The translations under genes and the position numbers were made by a program. 64,000 bases of DNA from Aptenodytes patagonicus (taxonomy: Eukaryota > Chordata > Aves > Sphenisciformes > Spheniscidae), in contig NC_134974.1 of assembly GCF_965638725.1 (NCBI RefSeq), forward strand, positions 2,440,143-2,504,142, given 5' to 3'. Shown one piece after another: positions 30,582 through 63,400 of the stretch. How positions within the stretch are numbered: position 1 is the first letter of the stretch; every line of letters starts with the position of its first letter. The notes beneath the pieces were generated by a model. The model ran no database searches. It was not told the origin of the DNA and saw only the letters and a list, made by a program, of their open reading frames with translations.

Positions 30582-32288
30582 CCCGCTCAGCTGGGACCGG
30601 GGAGGGCAGTGCCAGACCCCAGCCTGGGGGCTTTATTTCCCCACCGATTCCCAAAGCCACCCCCATTCCCCTTAGTGCCTTTTTCCTTGGCGAGGGGCTG
30701 TCTCCGGTCACAGAGCGATGCTCTGCGGCCCCAGTGCCACCATGACACCCCTCCCGCACGCGCACCTGCAGTGCCACCCCCCCCCCCAAGAAAGTCGCTT
30801 CTAAGGAAACTTCGCGCATCCCCAAGTATTTCCTCTGCCAACTTTCCGCCTCCATCGCTGCGGCAGCTCTCGAGGAAAAGGAGCAGTCGAGGGACACGCA
30901 CCAGGGAGGTGGAGATGAACTCCGTCCCGCAGACGAGTGCAAAGGGACCATTTCTGCCTGTTCTCCAGCCAAAAATCACCCCAGGGAGATGTCTCACCTG
31001 CCTGCCCGGCCACAGTGCAGCTTTCCACGGAGCCCGGCTCGGCCTCGGGGGGCCTGGGACAGCACAGGGGTGCGAGGAGGTCCCTCCGCTTGCTGCTGCC
31101 GGGAGCCAGCGAACGAGGAAACGCTCCGATTTCACTTTCTTTTCACAGCGTTCTGGTCTTAAACAACCCTGACGGCGCATCCTGGCAGGCCCCGATGAGT
31201 TAACCAGCATCCCTCATCCTCTCCATCGCCCGGCCCGGCCATCCGCCACCCACGTTTTGGTGCGTGGCTGTGAGTGGGAAAAAGAAACTTATTTTTAAGT
31301 GTCTAAACTTTTTTTTTTTTTTTGGCGTGAGTTTTTAAAGCGAACGTCACCTTCCCTTCCTGCTAGGGCTGGCCCTGAGCTTTGCTGCAGTCGTTTGTCA
31401 ATTTGTTTCATTAAAAGGAGCGCTTGGATTTGGGTTTTTGGGGAGGCACGGGGGTTTTGGCTGCGAAACGCCACCCAGCCCTGGCACAGACCTTTACCCC
31501 GAAGCCACGGCGCTGCAGCCCGCACCGGCTGTTTATTCATTGCTCCGCTTTCTTCTCCCTCCTTTCCCCCCGCCCCGTTTCTTCAACCCATCTCAGGGGT
31601 CCTGCAAAACCAACCGGGATTTTGCAAAAAGACCCCGGCAGCATCTTTTTTCCCCCGCTTCGCCCCAGATTCAGTTGAGTTTTACCATCGGCTCCTGCCC
31701 CCTTGGCAAAGGGAAGGACTTTTCCACCGCTGCAGCCCCATCCCACCACGGGGCCAGGACAGCACAGAGCAAACCAGCCCGAGCGTTTATTCCCAATAGT
31801 GTTTATTTTAAAAATAAAGTCATATCGTTCTCTGCAGCCCCCACGGGGATGCAGGGTGGAGGGGGGAGACAGATCCGTGCTCTCCGTGGGGGATATTCCA
31901 CCTGCGGCGCTGCCCGCGCGCTCCCGGAGGCGGAGGCCGGCGTGGGACCTTTGCACAAGCATCTCCGGACGGATCAGACTCTCTGGAGCCGGCCAAGCCC
32001 GACCCCGAGTGTCTGCGGCCGCGGGAAGGCAGAACTGGGCACACACGGTGCCGGCACGGCAAAGGAGTCCCGGGAAAAGAGAGTTGGGGGGAGCCGATCA
32101 CAGCCGTTCCTCTGCAGCTGGGGGGGTCTCTCCCCTTTCCCGGGGGGAGATTTCTCATGGAGAGGCAGAGATCCACCCCCCGGAGCGACGTCAGCTTCGG
32201 AGGTTGGGAGCGAAAAGGCCGAGTTTGAACACAGGGAAGCAGGGAGGGCGGCTGGATGCGGCGCGGGAAGGGAGCGCACCGGGAGCGC
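30582..32288. other. Spacer between CTSS copy B and CTSK
   Basis: The spacer holds the upstream region of CTSS copy B and the CTSK 3' end. In copy B a good acceptor (TCCCAG|CTGAGCGGGATG) ends at 30591, implying a noncoding first exon further upstream, as in mammals; I could not place it. A CTTTATTT stretch at 30631-30638 could act as a minus-strand TATA-like element if transcription instead starts nearby. No other gene was recognised. Confidence 0.45.
31786..31807 (-). terminator. CTSK: Candidate polyadenylation signals of CTSK
   Basis: Two minus-strand AATAAA hexamers, at 31802-31807 and 31786-31791, lie about 480-500 bp beyond the CTSK stop codon. Two hexamers so close together at a sensible distance make this a reasonable 3' end, with an untranslated region of about half a kilobase. 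Confidence 0.5.
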
Positions 32289-33953
<1,665 letters not shown>

Positions 33954-34829
33954 CCTGGGGAGTGGGGACAGGGACTGAGCCTGGGAGGGCTGGACGGGGG
34001 ACGGGACCCTGCGCCCACAACCACGTCAGGCTACAGGGGGCTGGGACCCCTGTGCCCACCCAAGCGCCGGGCTGTAGGGGCCAGGACCCCGTGCCCATCC
34101 AATTTCAAGGCCACGGGGGACCCTAAGCACCCCGCTATTGAGCCAGGAGGGACTGGGCCCCCAGAGCCACCCCGTTAGTGGGCTGGGGGAGACCAGAACC
34201 CCGTACCCACCCTATTGACAGGCCATGGAAACCAGCGCCCCCCCGCCCAGCCTCTGGTTTTGGGCCAGGACCCCACACACACCCTGCTCTGGGGCCGGGG
34301 CGGGGGGACCGGGACCCCCCGCCCACCCTGTTTTGGAGCCGGGACCCCACCGCAGGCAGCGCTGGCCGGGCGCAGGCATCACATGAGCCGTGACAGCTGG
34401 TTCCCATTACCGCGCCGCTGGCGCCTTTCCGGCAGCCCCGGGCCATGGGGAAACCGAGTTCTGGGGGCGCACGGAGCAGGAGGTGCAGGCCGGGGGGGGG
34501 GGGCGCACGGGCACCCTGCCCCCTCCCTTGCTTTACCCACCCGCCCCCGGCATCCACTTTCTCGCCAGACCCCCAGGGCAGAGCAGGAACGGGGACAGCA
34601 GGACGAGCCTGCAGCCCACGGCCCTGCTCGATGCTCCGTGCCTCAGTTTCCCCTTTCGCACCTCTAACCCTAAAGGTCCCAACGCTGCCACACGGGACCC
34701 TGTTCCCCCCCCCCCCACTCCCACTGGGGTCCATTTCCCTGGGGGAAAAAAAAAAATCCACCCGGCTGCCCCAGCAGCGCCTCGTCGGGTCTCCTGTCCG
34801 CCCACGGGACCCTCTCCCGCGCCGCTTAC

Positions 34830-34880
34830 CCCAGCATGGTGCTGTCGGCGGGAGGACGGCGCAGCCCGGGACCGGGGGAT
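34830..34880 (-). other. CTSK: CTSK first exon, possibly with an in-frame upstream start codon
   Basis: An exon ending at a CTGGG|GTAAGC donor (34829/34830) lies upstream of the CTSK coding exons. Its right edge is estimated from the TATA-like element. It contains CAGCACCATGC, a good initiation context (ATG at 34835-34837). Spliced to the acceptor at 33954 it reads ATG CTG GGG ATG TGG, so the upstream ATG is in frame with the usual start and would add three residues to the signal peptide. Mammalian CTSK exon 1 is noncoding. Confidence 0.55.
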
Positions 34881-34903
34881 GCGGGTGCCGCGTCCGCAGC
34901 GCT

Positions 34904-35067
34904 CTTATGCCGCTGGATTGAGGAAGTTCAGAGGCAGCTGGAAAATTTTGGCAGTCGCCCCAGGTTTGCACAGGGTTGGAGGGAAGGAGGAGATGGGGGG
35001 GGGGGGGGGGTGCAGCAGCGGATCCCTCCCGGCTTCACGTGATGCCGCGGGGCAGAGCTGAGTCAGC
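34904..35067 (-). promoter_or_regulatory. CTSK: CTSK promoter: TATA-like box, M-box and AP-1/MARE palindrome
   Basis: On the minus strand a CATAAGA TATA-like element (34904-34910) precedes exon 1 at about the expected distance. Further upstream lie TCACGTGA at 35035-35042, the preferred E-box of MITF/TFE factors, and the palindrome GCTGAGTCAGC at 35057-35067, an AP-1 site with MARE-like flanks. Mammalian CTSK is known to be driven by MITF/TFE3, AP-1 and NFATc1 in osteoclasts, so the elements fit. Use of these particular sites is inferred. Confidence 0.6.
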
Positions 35068-38000
35068 CCCGGCGCAGGGGCCGGTGGCTCTGGATCCTGC
35101 CCTGGGGACATCCTCCTGCCCAGGGATGTCCTCTCGCCCCAGCATCCCGCCCTGGGGCCACCCCCTTGTCCCAGAGTCCTGCCCCCGGGCAGAGGGGCTG
35201 CTTGTTCCTGGGAGACCCACGATCCCCCCCCTCCAGCACCCCAGGGAGGGCTGAGCACCCACTGCTTCAGGAGAGGCACTACACGGCAGGATTAGACCCT
35301 CCCCAGCAACTCGGGGTCGTTGCGTGACATCCGGAGCAGAGGACAGGACCTCATCTCTGTCCCTAATGTCCCCCACCCAGGACTGCTTCCCCCGCCACCC
35401 CCCCGTGCCCAGTTCATCCCCGACCCCAGGCAGCAACGCCACGGGGAAGCGGGGCCAGACGGTGCTTTCTGCGGTGACTGACACCTCGTCACGCGGCTCC
35501 CGCTGCGACAAGTCAGAAAACCTTGTTCACTGCCCGGAAGGTCCCGGTGTGACCCGGTGGCATCAGTCCCCTGTCCCAGGCACACCACGCTGGGGACATC
35601 ATCATCGTCATCCAGCTGTGGGCACGCGGATGGACTGTCCTGGGCAGCAAGGGGCAGAGTTAAGGGGAGGGGAGCAGCACCGAGGCATGGATGCGGGCTG
35701 GAGTCACCTCTAAACTACACCCATGTCACCCCATCACCCACCGCGGGGGTCCCCGGGGAGAGCGACCCGCACCCCCCGCGTGAGCTCACCCTCCCCGGCT
35801 GCCGAGAAAGGGGTGGCTGAGTCAGCCCGGGGCTCCGCCGCGAACTCATTGCCCCGAGCACGGGGCCCTGACTCGGCCGCGCATGACCAAGCAGCAAGGC
35901 CAGCGGCACGGGGACCAAACCGGGGGGAGCCGAGCATTTTAGGGGGCCACACTCCCTGCAGACGGGGCCAGAGAGAGATCAGAGGCAGGGGGGAGGCGAG
36001 GCTGAACGAGGAGCACGGGGCTGTATTCCCCCCTCCGGCTGCCGGGCCCGAGGAGAACACGACGATCCACAAACCCGGAGATCACGGGACCGCTAACAGG
36101 CTCCGGGCCACGACCGCGAGCAATTAAGAGGGGGAAGAAGGGCGGGAGCTCGGGGGAAAGGCAGCACCCAGGGGTCCGTCCCGTCTCTGCTGCCCCAGCA
36201 TCGCTGCAAGGCCAAGGACGGGGATGGGGGCAACGCTGGTGTGACCATGGCCCCAGCACGGGGGGGAGGCAGAAACGAGACAAAGCTTTGAAAAAGGGAA
36301 AATATCTTGTTGTAAAATCTCTGCTACATATAATCATCTGCAACTCCTGCAGCAAGAGGGAGCCCCGGGCCCAAAACAAGCCCCCTCGAGGAGGAGGTTT
36401 GGCTCCTGCCCGCCCCAAGCGATTGTATGATAAAATACCTGCCCCCCACATTGAAAAATAATACAATTATCAAAATGGGATGTGAAGGGAATAAGCCTCT
36501 GCCCGGCAGCTCCGTCCCACGTCGTCCTCCACCGCTCTGCAACGGCGCCGCGCATCAGCCCCTCCAACAGCCCACGGGGAGGGCCCAGCGACCCCGCGGC
36601 GGGGGGGCGGCAGACGCCGAGACCCCGCCAGCCCCTCACCGGTCCTCGTCCTCCACTGCTGCCAGCGCCAAAGCCAGGCCAGCGCTTCCCCACAGGCTCC
36701 GCATTTGCCGACTGCTCCAGCTGGTTTCTTTTCCCCAGCGGCTTGAATTGTCCACGGCAGGATCCGAAATCAGGGGGCTACAGCAGCGACACCCACGCCG
36801 GCTCCGGGAGAGACGGGCTCTCGGCCCGGGGACATGCAGACCTGGAGGTCGTTGCTTCTCGTCCACGTGGCCCTCAGGGTCCTGGCGTGCTCGGGGCGGG
36901 GGGGGGGTGTTTTGAAGCACCAGGGGCAAGTCCAGCTCCCGCTGCCGCCCTGGGACAGAGCTCAGCAGCTGAAGGACGTCGCTCCAGAAGGCGTCAGAGC
37001 TGTAGCTTCACAAAGGTCGAGTTCCCCGAGGCCCGATTTCTACAGAAATGGGAATTTTCCTCCTCCTGCCGAGCGCTGCTCCGTCCTCCGGCCGGTGGGG
37101 CGGGCAGGGCTCCGGCACTGGAAGAGGGTGCAGCCCAGCGCTGGTCCTTCGCGTGCCCCCTTCCCCCTGCAAGCAGGAGTCACGAGCCCCAGCGTGAACA
37201 CCCGGGATGGTTCACACCTTGCTGCTGTACAAGAGATTCTCCTCTAAGCCTGAGAAGACTCCACAGCCTGGCACCGGGGACGGCACGGGACGCGAGGGGC
37301 TGCTGCCCACGAGGAGGGGCCCGTCGGGGTTACTGCTGGTAGCAGTTTCCCTGGGTAAAAGGACGGGGATGGATCACGGGACGTTTCCGAACTCCCCAGT
37401 GGGAGGTTCCCACCTTTCCGGAGATAAATTTGGAAGTGGTGAAGTGAGAAAAAACAACTTCAAATCTTAAATTTTCCAACAAAAGCAGGGGAGGAGAAAA
37501 AAGGAAAGCTTTCTGCTCCACTACCAAGAGGAACCTCTCCGGGTCTCTGCAAGTACTGAAACGCGACAGGCAGCGTCGCAAACGTTTCAAAGCCTTCCCC
37601 GCACGGCCGTTACCCGCTAGGTACGTCTCCGAAATCTGCTCTTCGGAGGGTCTCCCCCGTCATCGCACCACCGAGACCCGCGACTCCGAACACCACATCC
37701 CTTCCCTGCCCCGCGCCAGCAGAGGGGACGCTCGCGGCCAGCCCGGGGGTCTCAGGCAGCCCCACCAACGCGCAGGGAGGAGGGAGAACTGCCCAGATTT
37801 CACCCGAAACAAAACCAGGCCTCCAGGAAAGCTTCGCATTCTTCCCCCCTTGCAGCTGTGCCAGGTTTCCTTCCAAGTCGAACTCTGCAATGAACAAACG
37901 TTCCTGTTGAAGTCGAAGCAAGGCTTGCCATCACAGGGGGAATCAAGCTGCTCTTCCAGCCCCTACAGACCCTGAGGAGAGCAAGTGTTTTTTTTTTTTT

Positions 38001-39239
38001 TCCACTGAAGAAGCCAGAAGATTCAAAGTCAAGGTTTAAAATTTAAAAAAAAAAAAAAATTACATATATAAAAAAAAATTTCTGTTCTCTATCTTCCCCT
38101 GCTCTCCTCCATTTTGTGATTTGGCAACCGGGTCGCCATATGGCATGAATTTTTCTTTAAGGAGACGGTGAGTGTGAAAGCGAATACTGCCATTCAGAGC
38201 GGGTAGTGAAAACGCAGCTCCCCAGCAAGCCCCCGAACAAAGCCAGGGCCTCTCTGCGCGGGGAACCCGACGCCCAGCTCCACGACGAAGGCAAGGAACT
38301 CCCATCTAGATGCGGTAAAATTGCACGGACAGCGCGGAGCGGTCCCGTCCCCCACCCCGCAAGCTGACAAAAAGCCTGTTGAAACATCGGTTCACGGCAG
38401 CACAGAAACCATCAGCTGCAAAACTGATGCATCGAGAACAAAGCTACATAGATAATATTTTTTTTTTTATGGCTCGTAACTATCCCGTCATTCACAGGAA
38501 CGACTGGGCCCCGAGGGATTTTACAGGTCGCACCGACTGGAGAGGCCCATATTCATTGCACAGTTCACAGAAGAGAGACGGCGTCCAAGCGAACGCCGGC
38601 GTGCCTGCCAACACGGGAATCCCTAAATAAAGCACCCCAGACCGGAGAACGCGGCAACAACCCTCCAAAGACGGCCCAGCTTCCTCCGCGAAAGCCGGCT
38701 TACGACAAGGATTCTTACGCAGGCGTCCTCCAGAATTGCGTTATACAGGGTTAACGCTTGGAAGAGTTTCTTCCAACATTTAAAAAGTTACAATACTTTG
38801 TGTTTTATAGAAAAAGAGTCACGGTATAGAAGATCGAAATAAAACCAGTAAAAGCCACCTTATGAGTTTGGAGGGGCTGTCTGTACTCCAGACAGGAATC
38901 CCTCCGACCGACCCGGCGTGCAGAACGAAAACCGCTCGCGAGCGGCTCTGGAAACACGGGGCCTTCAGTCAATGAGCGCAGCTGCTCTCGCGGCACTCAA
39001 GTCCTGAAGCCTCCAGGCGAACAGTCCCCCGCTGCCAGCACCGCGCAGAGGAGGTGCCCGAAGCCACAGCATCCTCCTGCCGCACGGCCATCCATCCTCC
39101 GGGCTGTCGGGCAGAGTTTCGCCTCCAGAAGGTAGGAAGTGTTTAGAAAGTTCAGCAGTCTTTGAGAAAAAGACTTAGGTGTTTTCCTTTACACGTGGAT
39201 ATTATAGAGAGCTATAATCTGCTTCCCCTAGGGCTTATT
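35068..39239. other. Interval between CTSK and ARNT; no gene recognised
   Basis: GC-rich to about 37.2 kb, then more AT-rich. A second copy of the palindrome, GGCTGAGTCAGCC, lies at 35815-35827. A and T runs occur at 37988-38002 and 38042-38060, near where the end of the ARNT 3' untranslated region might lie. Open frames around 36.4-37.3 kb have no recognisable domain and no homology that I know of. This agrees with human, where CTSK and ARNT are direct neighbours. Confidence 0.55.
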
Positions 39240-57469
<18,230 letters not shown>

Positions 57470-60400
57470 CTAAACAGGAGAGTGGAAAAGAGAAAATAAA
57501 CCAGTATTATGTCAAACCCCTCTCTAGTTCAGAGGGCAGAGTATTCACCACATATAGCTCCCATTAAAAGCGATCGCATTTCAGCATCTGATGTGGATAG
57601 ACTTTGTGCAATGTGTGTTTCTAGCCCTTTCATCTACTGTCTCTCCGGAGCCTGCACTAAGGGTCCATTTCAAGCTCTGAGCACATGCTGTTTTCATAAG
57701 CTCAAAAGCTTAGATCGCTAAACTAAAAGATGTGGTCTCCTTTTTAGACAGAGGAGGAGTCTGACGTGATCGTGGGCAGGGGCTGAACGCATTCTCATAT
57801 GCTAGCTGCATGGGTATGCAGAAGGGGAGGAGGAGAGTTGCAAGTTTGCCTAATAACATCAACGCCGCCTCTCGAAGAGAGAATCTTTCAGATTTCTCAA
57901 TCTGAAAGAGAAAGAATTAACCAAGGCGCTTGTAAGGCACCTTGAAAACCATGATCTTTCAGACAGTCATTTCTATTTTTCGGCAATACCAACCTGTGGG
58001 CACCACAGGCATGATTACCAGTCTCTGCCTATGCTCCTCCGCAACTGGCCACGCACCCAGAGCAAAAGAACATCAGTTCTTCCCTGAAATGACACTACCT
58101 CCATTAAGCACAATGGCAGTCTTGCTTGGAGCTAAAAACCTTGTCTTTTACATGTAGAAAAGTCACATAAACAGTAGGAAACCTAATCAATGCTTTCTAA
58201 GAGATGAAACAGGCAGGTAATGCGCTCAAGAAGTGTGGAATTGGTGAGCCTTCAGAGGCCGTGCCACCCAATACTGCAGTACTGCTTCTACAAGAGGTTC
58301 CACGTAGACGCAGCATTTGAGAAAACAAGAAGTCTGCTTCGAGACGTGAAAATAAGCCCCTTTTGGGGCACGGGAAAGAAAGAAGCATCTAAGTGGAGAA
58401 CTTGAACGCGCTGCCCTCACAAGTCGGACGGCAGGCCCAAGCCTGTTACGCATTATGGGTTTTTTCCACAATGAAAGCAAAGAGCCTCGGCTCTCTACGC
58501 AACCACAGACTGAACCGCTTCCCCGGCCCTGTGGGCAGGCCGGGCTCCAAACCCCTGCCCGCCGTCGGGCAGCGTGGATGCCCCCTTCTCCTCCCTGCAC
58601 ACTCCACCAGCAGCTCCCAGCTCTTACCAACACGAGCCGGAATTTCTCGTCCCTTGCAAGCCGCGAGACTACGTTTGAAAGCAGTGTTTGATAGCAGACA
58701 CCGAGCCTTACTTCTTCGATCCTCAAGTAGGGCTTTCTCCTAATCCCAGTTGTTCAGGAGCGCGCATAACAGGCCCTGTAGTTGTTCAAAGCTTGCTCAG
58801 CGTGGCTTAAACTGAAACCATGTCGTAACATTGCCACGAGAGCTGCGTTCAACGTTCTTCTACGTTAACAGAGTCTGATCTGCACCAGAACCAGAGTTTT
58901 TAAACAAGTTAAGGCATTTTTTCATCTTTCCGAACTAAGTCAGCTCTGTACTCATTTTAATGGCTGTGTTTTTTTAAGTTTGCTGCTAACCAACTGCTAG
59001 ACTGCAACCAAAACAGTCGCTCCAGCCAGAGACTCTCCACCACCACCTTTGCAAACTGAGTTGCGTGGCGTGCCTTGAAGGTAGAAAAACCGCTTCTGCT
59101 CTATCAAAGCGGAGGGGACCAAAAAAAACAACAAACCAACAACCCAACACACACAAAAAAAGCCTATTGCTGGGGTTCCCAAACCACAGCAAAGTGGTAC
59201 GCTGACGCCGAGAGCTGCTAATGCATGAAACGCTGCCAGAACTGGTGGGACAAAGCAAAGAACTGAAGTCAGGTTTAACAAATATGGCAAAAAAAAAAAT
59301 CAGGGCTTAAGCTGCGAGGCTGTTGAATCTTTGCTTAGCCAAGACCATGAGGATATTGGTCGACACGTAAAGGAGAGCTATGCTATAGGAAGCTTCTGTG
59401 CAACGATGCCTGTTTTTACTTCTCACCTCATCAAACATAAAACAGCCTTTTGCACTCCCAACATCAGGAAAGGAAAGGAAAAAACCCCTCTTTTTAACGT
59501 CATAGATACGTCTGGGTTTATCAAGTATTTTTACAGTTCCTGAAGTCAGATTTCAATCCACCAGCAGTTTAATCTAAGCAGGACTTCCAGAGTTGGACGG
59601 TGGTTCGCTTGCAGCTGAGAGCGGAGCTGCGCAACAGCCCAACCACCTCTGCGGTGTGGCTGGACCACAGCAGCTGGCTCGTAACAGCTCCAGCTCTCAG
59701 GAAACTTGCTCCAAAACTTCTGGTATTTCTTCCAAAAAAAAAAATTTTATATATATATTTTACCACAGTAACATTGCTAGCCTGTGTTACTGCTTGATTT
59801 GTTTTCCTCTGAGCAGCTGGCACTGCTGAAGAAGTTTCTTCCTTGCCAGTCCATAATATTTCCCAGGGGTGACTAAAATATGGAATAAGCATCCAGCTCA
59901 GTGCTCGGCAGTTGAAGGGGCCAACGACAACAGCCCCAAACAGCAGCATGAGCGAGCACACCCAATTTCAGCACTAACTACAGCAACAAAACGCGAGGAC
60001 TTCGCTGAAGTGTCAAAAAAAATTTGAGAACAAAGAATCAGGTATGGAAACAAAGATTTTTGAAAGACAGAAGATTATCTGAGGTTAGCGGTTTTCAACA
60101 TGTGAATGCATAAGGTCTCTGCTGGGACATCGGTCCCTGCGTGATAAAGTCAAGTCAGCTGACGTGATGCACTTAAAATAAACAGAGGTTGGCCTTCCTC
60201 ACACTCCATCCTCCACGCTGGGACCACAGGCCTTCCCCATCTCCTCTCCACTCGATTTCGGATCGCTTGGACACCTCTGTGCCCCTTTCCTTATTTCCAA
60301 GTGAAGTCCCAAGGTGCAGAAAGGGCTGACATCAAAGGTCTTTGTTTAGCGGAACGTGGCCTCACGTGCAAGTAAACCAGGTCAGAAGGTTTATTCCTTT

Positions 60401-63400
60401 TCCCAAGGAGCCCCTGGCTTTTCAACACGCGTATTTAAACACCATGGTCTAAACAGAAATAAAGTTTCTGGAGCGCGGCAGATAATCATTTTATTAAGGG
60501 GAGAGGAATTTCCGCTTTCGGGCAGGGGAAGGAAGTGACACAGTGCTGTTCCTCCGCACATCAACTTTTAAATAGGGCTGAGGGAGAGGGAGGGCGTCTT
60601 TGTTTGTTTTTAAAGGCCCCATCTGAGCCTCTGCCATTTCTAAGGAGCCTACTGCGTGGACTAGCATCTCACAGCAGCATCGCACGATGAAACCACTTTA
60701 CCTCGTGCTTCAGCTTCCTACTCGGAAACATTTGCCTCTCGTGGTACAGTGTGCCCTTTCACAAGTGGAAGAAAACAAGATGTCTTGAGATCTGGTCGTG
60801 TAAATTGGTAATATTTTGTTCTGCATACTGAGGGAGAGCGTCAAAATGGTTATGTACTCTTTCACATGACCCACTGGCCTCTCTACCACATCCTCACCCC
60901 AAAAATAGGGAGAGCATGGGGCAGGCAGGTGGGGTGGGAAGAGGTCTAGCTTTTTCCCCTTTCAGAATTTCTAGGACACTCACACAAATGCAAACCTTCC
61001 TTTCAAAACCCCCATTTTTCCCCAATCCAAACACGGGCCGTACAGCAATATTATACTGAGGTCAGCGTGGAACTGATGGAACCCAACCGATCAACGCAAG
61101 CTCTGAAAGCTTCGCACATGACAGGCGGGTGGTGGAGAGGGCGTCTCACGCGCACACGTTCTCAGCAAATTCCCTGGCCCAGACGCTCATCGTGAGAACA
61201 GCAGCCACTTCACAGAAATCCCTCCACAACTACACTCGAAAGCCACACCGGCTCCAAGCGTAAAGGGCGAGATGTGAGTAGTCGGAGGCAACCCGAGCCA
61301 AAGACCCAGCTAATGGAGTCAACCGACCCTAAGAAAGCCTGGTACGTTATAACCCACGAAATGCCAGTTTCACAACTGAAAATTATGGTCACCGGGAAAG
61401 CTGCTGATCAGTTGTTCAGTTTCCAGGTATCAGGATGCTTAACTCTGACTCAGGGTATCGATACCCAAAGCGGCGAGAACAACATTTTTCAACCACTCCA
61501 AAACAACAAAAGGGGCAACGAACACGTTCCTTTGAAACAACCAACGTTAAGAGCAACGGGACAAACGTTCGTTTTCGTTTTGAAAGTGGTTTCTTCAAAA
61601 GTCAGGCGTGCCACCAAAAGCCCCAGTCGATCCACCCTGCCCTCTGAGAAGGATCGACTGGGGCTTTTGGTGGGTTTCGTAGAGTCACTGCTGCAACAAG
61701 CAATATCCTTGATAGCTCTCTGTTCCAGCCCTTTCCAGAATCGATCCCTGCTTGCCGTTAACACGTGTTAAACCTAATGAAGGCCAGAAGAGATAAGCAG
61801 AGGCAGCGCAGAGAAATTACGGATCCTCGTTTGTAACTTGAATATAAATCTGCAAGCACAGCCACAATTCGGCCAGCAGTTCGACCCAGAATAGAATAGG
61901 CTGGAAGATCGCTAAGGGAATGTCATCTCGAGAGCCAGACTTCCAGCCCAGCTCTCCCGGGAAGGGCTCTGTTGCAACTACTGGCATCTCAACAGTGAAA
62001 AAGCTTCAGAAATAAAGTGACAGAAAATAGTCAAAACTCTGATTTACGAGACGGGCCTGCCGTAGCTCTTAAATGCATTTTTATTGTACCACTTCGTCTG
62101 CTACAGGCAGGCGCTGTACAAAGCACAGCAAAAATGGTGGTTCCTGCTGCAGAGAGTTTTAGCATACGGTTGTTCACCAGGCTCACTATCAGCCAGCGCA
62201 TTTTAGCATAGCAAGATGTAGTTTAAACTTAACCATTAGCCAGCTCCCCAAAAAGCCAAGGAAGTTTAGAGCAGGTTTGCAAGCAGAAAACAGCTGCTAA
62301 GATAAACCAGCGTACCGCTTGAACGAATACTTGCATTTCACTCGCAACTGTAAGGCTTCGGTCTGAGCAGCGCACGTGGCTTTGTATTTACAAAGCGTCT
62401 CAATTTCTGCGTCTCGGGTACCTTAAAGAGATTTATTTTTTAAGGAGGTGGGGGTTTGTTTTTAGGTGGTTTCAACTTCCCATGCAATGCCAGCTCAGCG
62501 CTTCCATCCCCATGGGAACCTTCCCCGAGAAGCGTTACAGAAATTAACTCAAAAAACATAGAAAAGAATGCATCTTCCATTTTCAAGTGTTGGAAGTCAC
62601 GCATTCGTAAAAGTAAATGTTTGAAGTGAAGCTGACCAATCCTATATTTATCCAGCCAGCACTAAAAGTGTCCTAATAATCCAAGTTAATATTAAAACCT
62701 GTAAAGTAATGCAAGTAAGGCAAGCCACTTTTCTTTTTTTAATCCCTCCTCCTATTTCTTCCCGGTTAGTGGATGCTATTCTCTTTTCACTCCTAACCAG
62801 GAGATTTTAACAACATAAAACTTGCTTAAATTGGCACAACTGAAAGCTTTCAATCTCGCAGGCTTCGCAATTTAAGCCTTTTTCAGTTAAATAAGACCAG
62901 TAAACTGTGCGGTGGCTCACCTCACCCTCAGAAAGATGAGGGAGCAGAAAGGTTTTGCAGATTTATTTTTCAGTAAGTTTATCTGAAAACGGAGAAGTGC
63001 TTTATCTACCTCTCTCTCAGGTTTCCGAGGCGACCTGCTTTGCCCGTGCAGCATTTCGAGGAAGGACAGAAGGCCCAGGATGGCACGACACTGAACGCAA
63101 GCTGCCGTTTGAACACTTAAAATAAGCTCCAGCTTATTTTTGCGGCCAGTTTGCCCTGCTCAAGCTGCGAGGACGTTCAGCATATTTGGAGGCATTATCC
63201 AGTATTCACTGGAGCCCTGCAGCCCATTTTTCAACGTCGAGAAAAAGAGGACCCAGCTTCTAAAGAACAATTTTCACAAGTAATTTAGTTTATTAATAAT
63301 CTCTATGTATATAATGCTTATGCAGATGGTAAGTATTTTTCCCCCTCAGTTTAAAAGGGCCAAGCTAAAATTGGTCAGTCAGTCTGCCCGTAGTTATAAA

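Noticed and set aside
36482-37342. Open frame of about 286 codons between CTSK and ARNT
   Set aside because: Composition follows local GC content, several overlapping frames are equally open, there is no recognisable domain, and human has no gene between CTSK and ARNT.
61885-61955. Resemblance to the 3' part of a CR1 LINE
   Set aside because: Only a few short blocks agree and no 3' terminal repeat is visible; too weak to annotate without a repeat library search.
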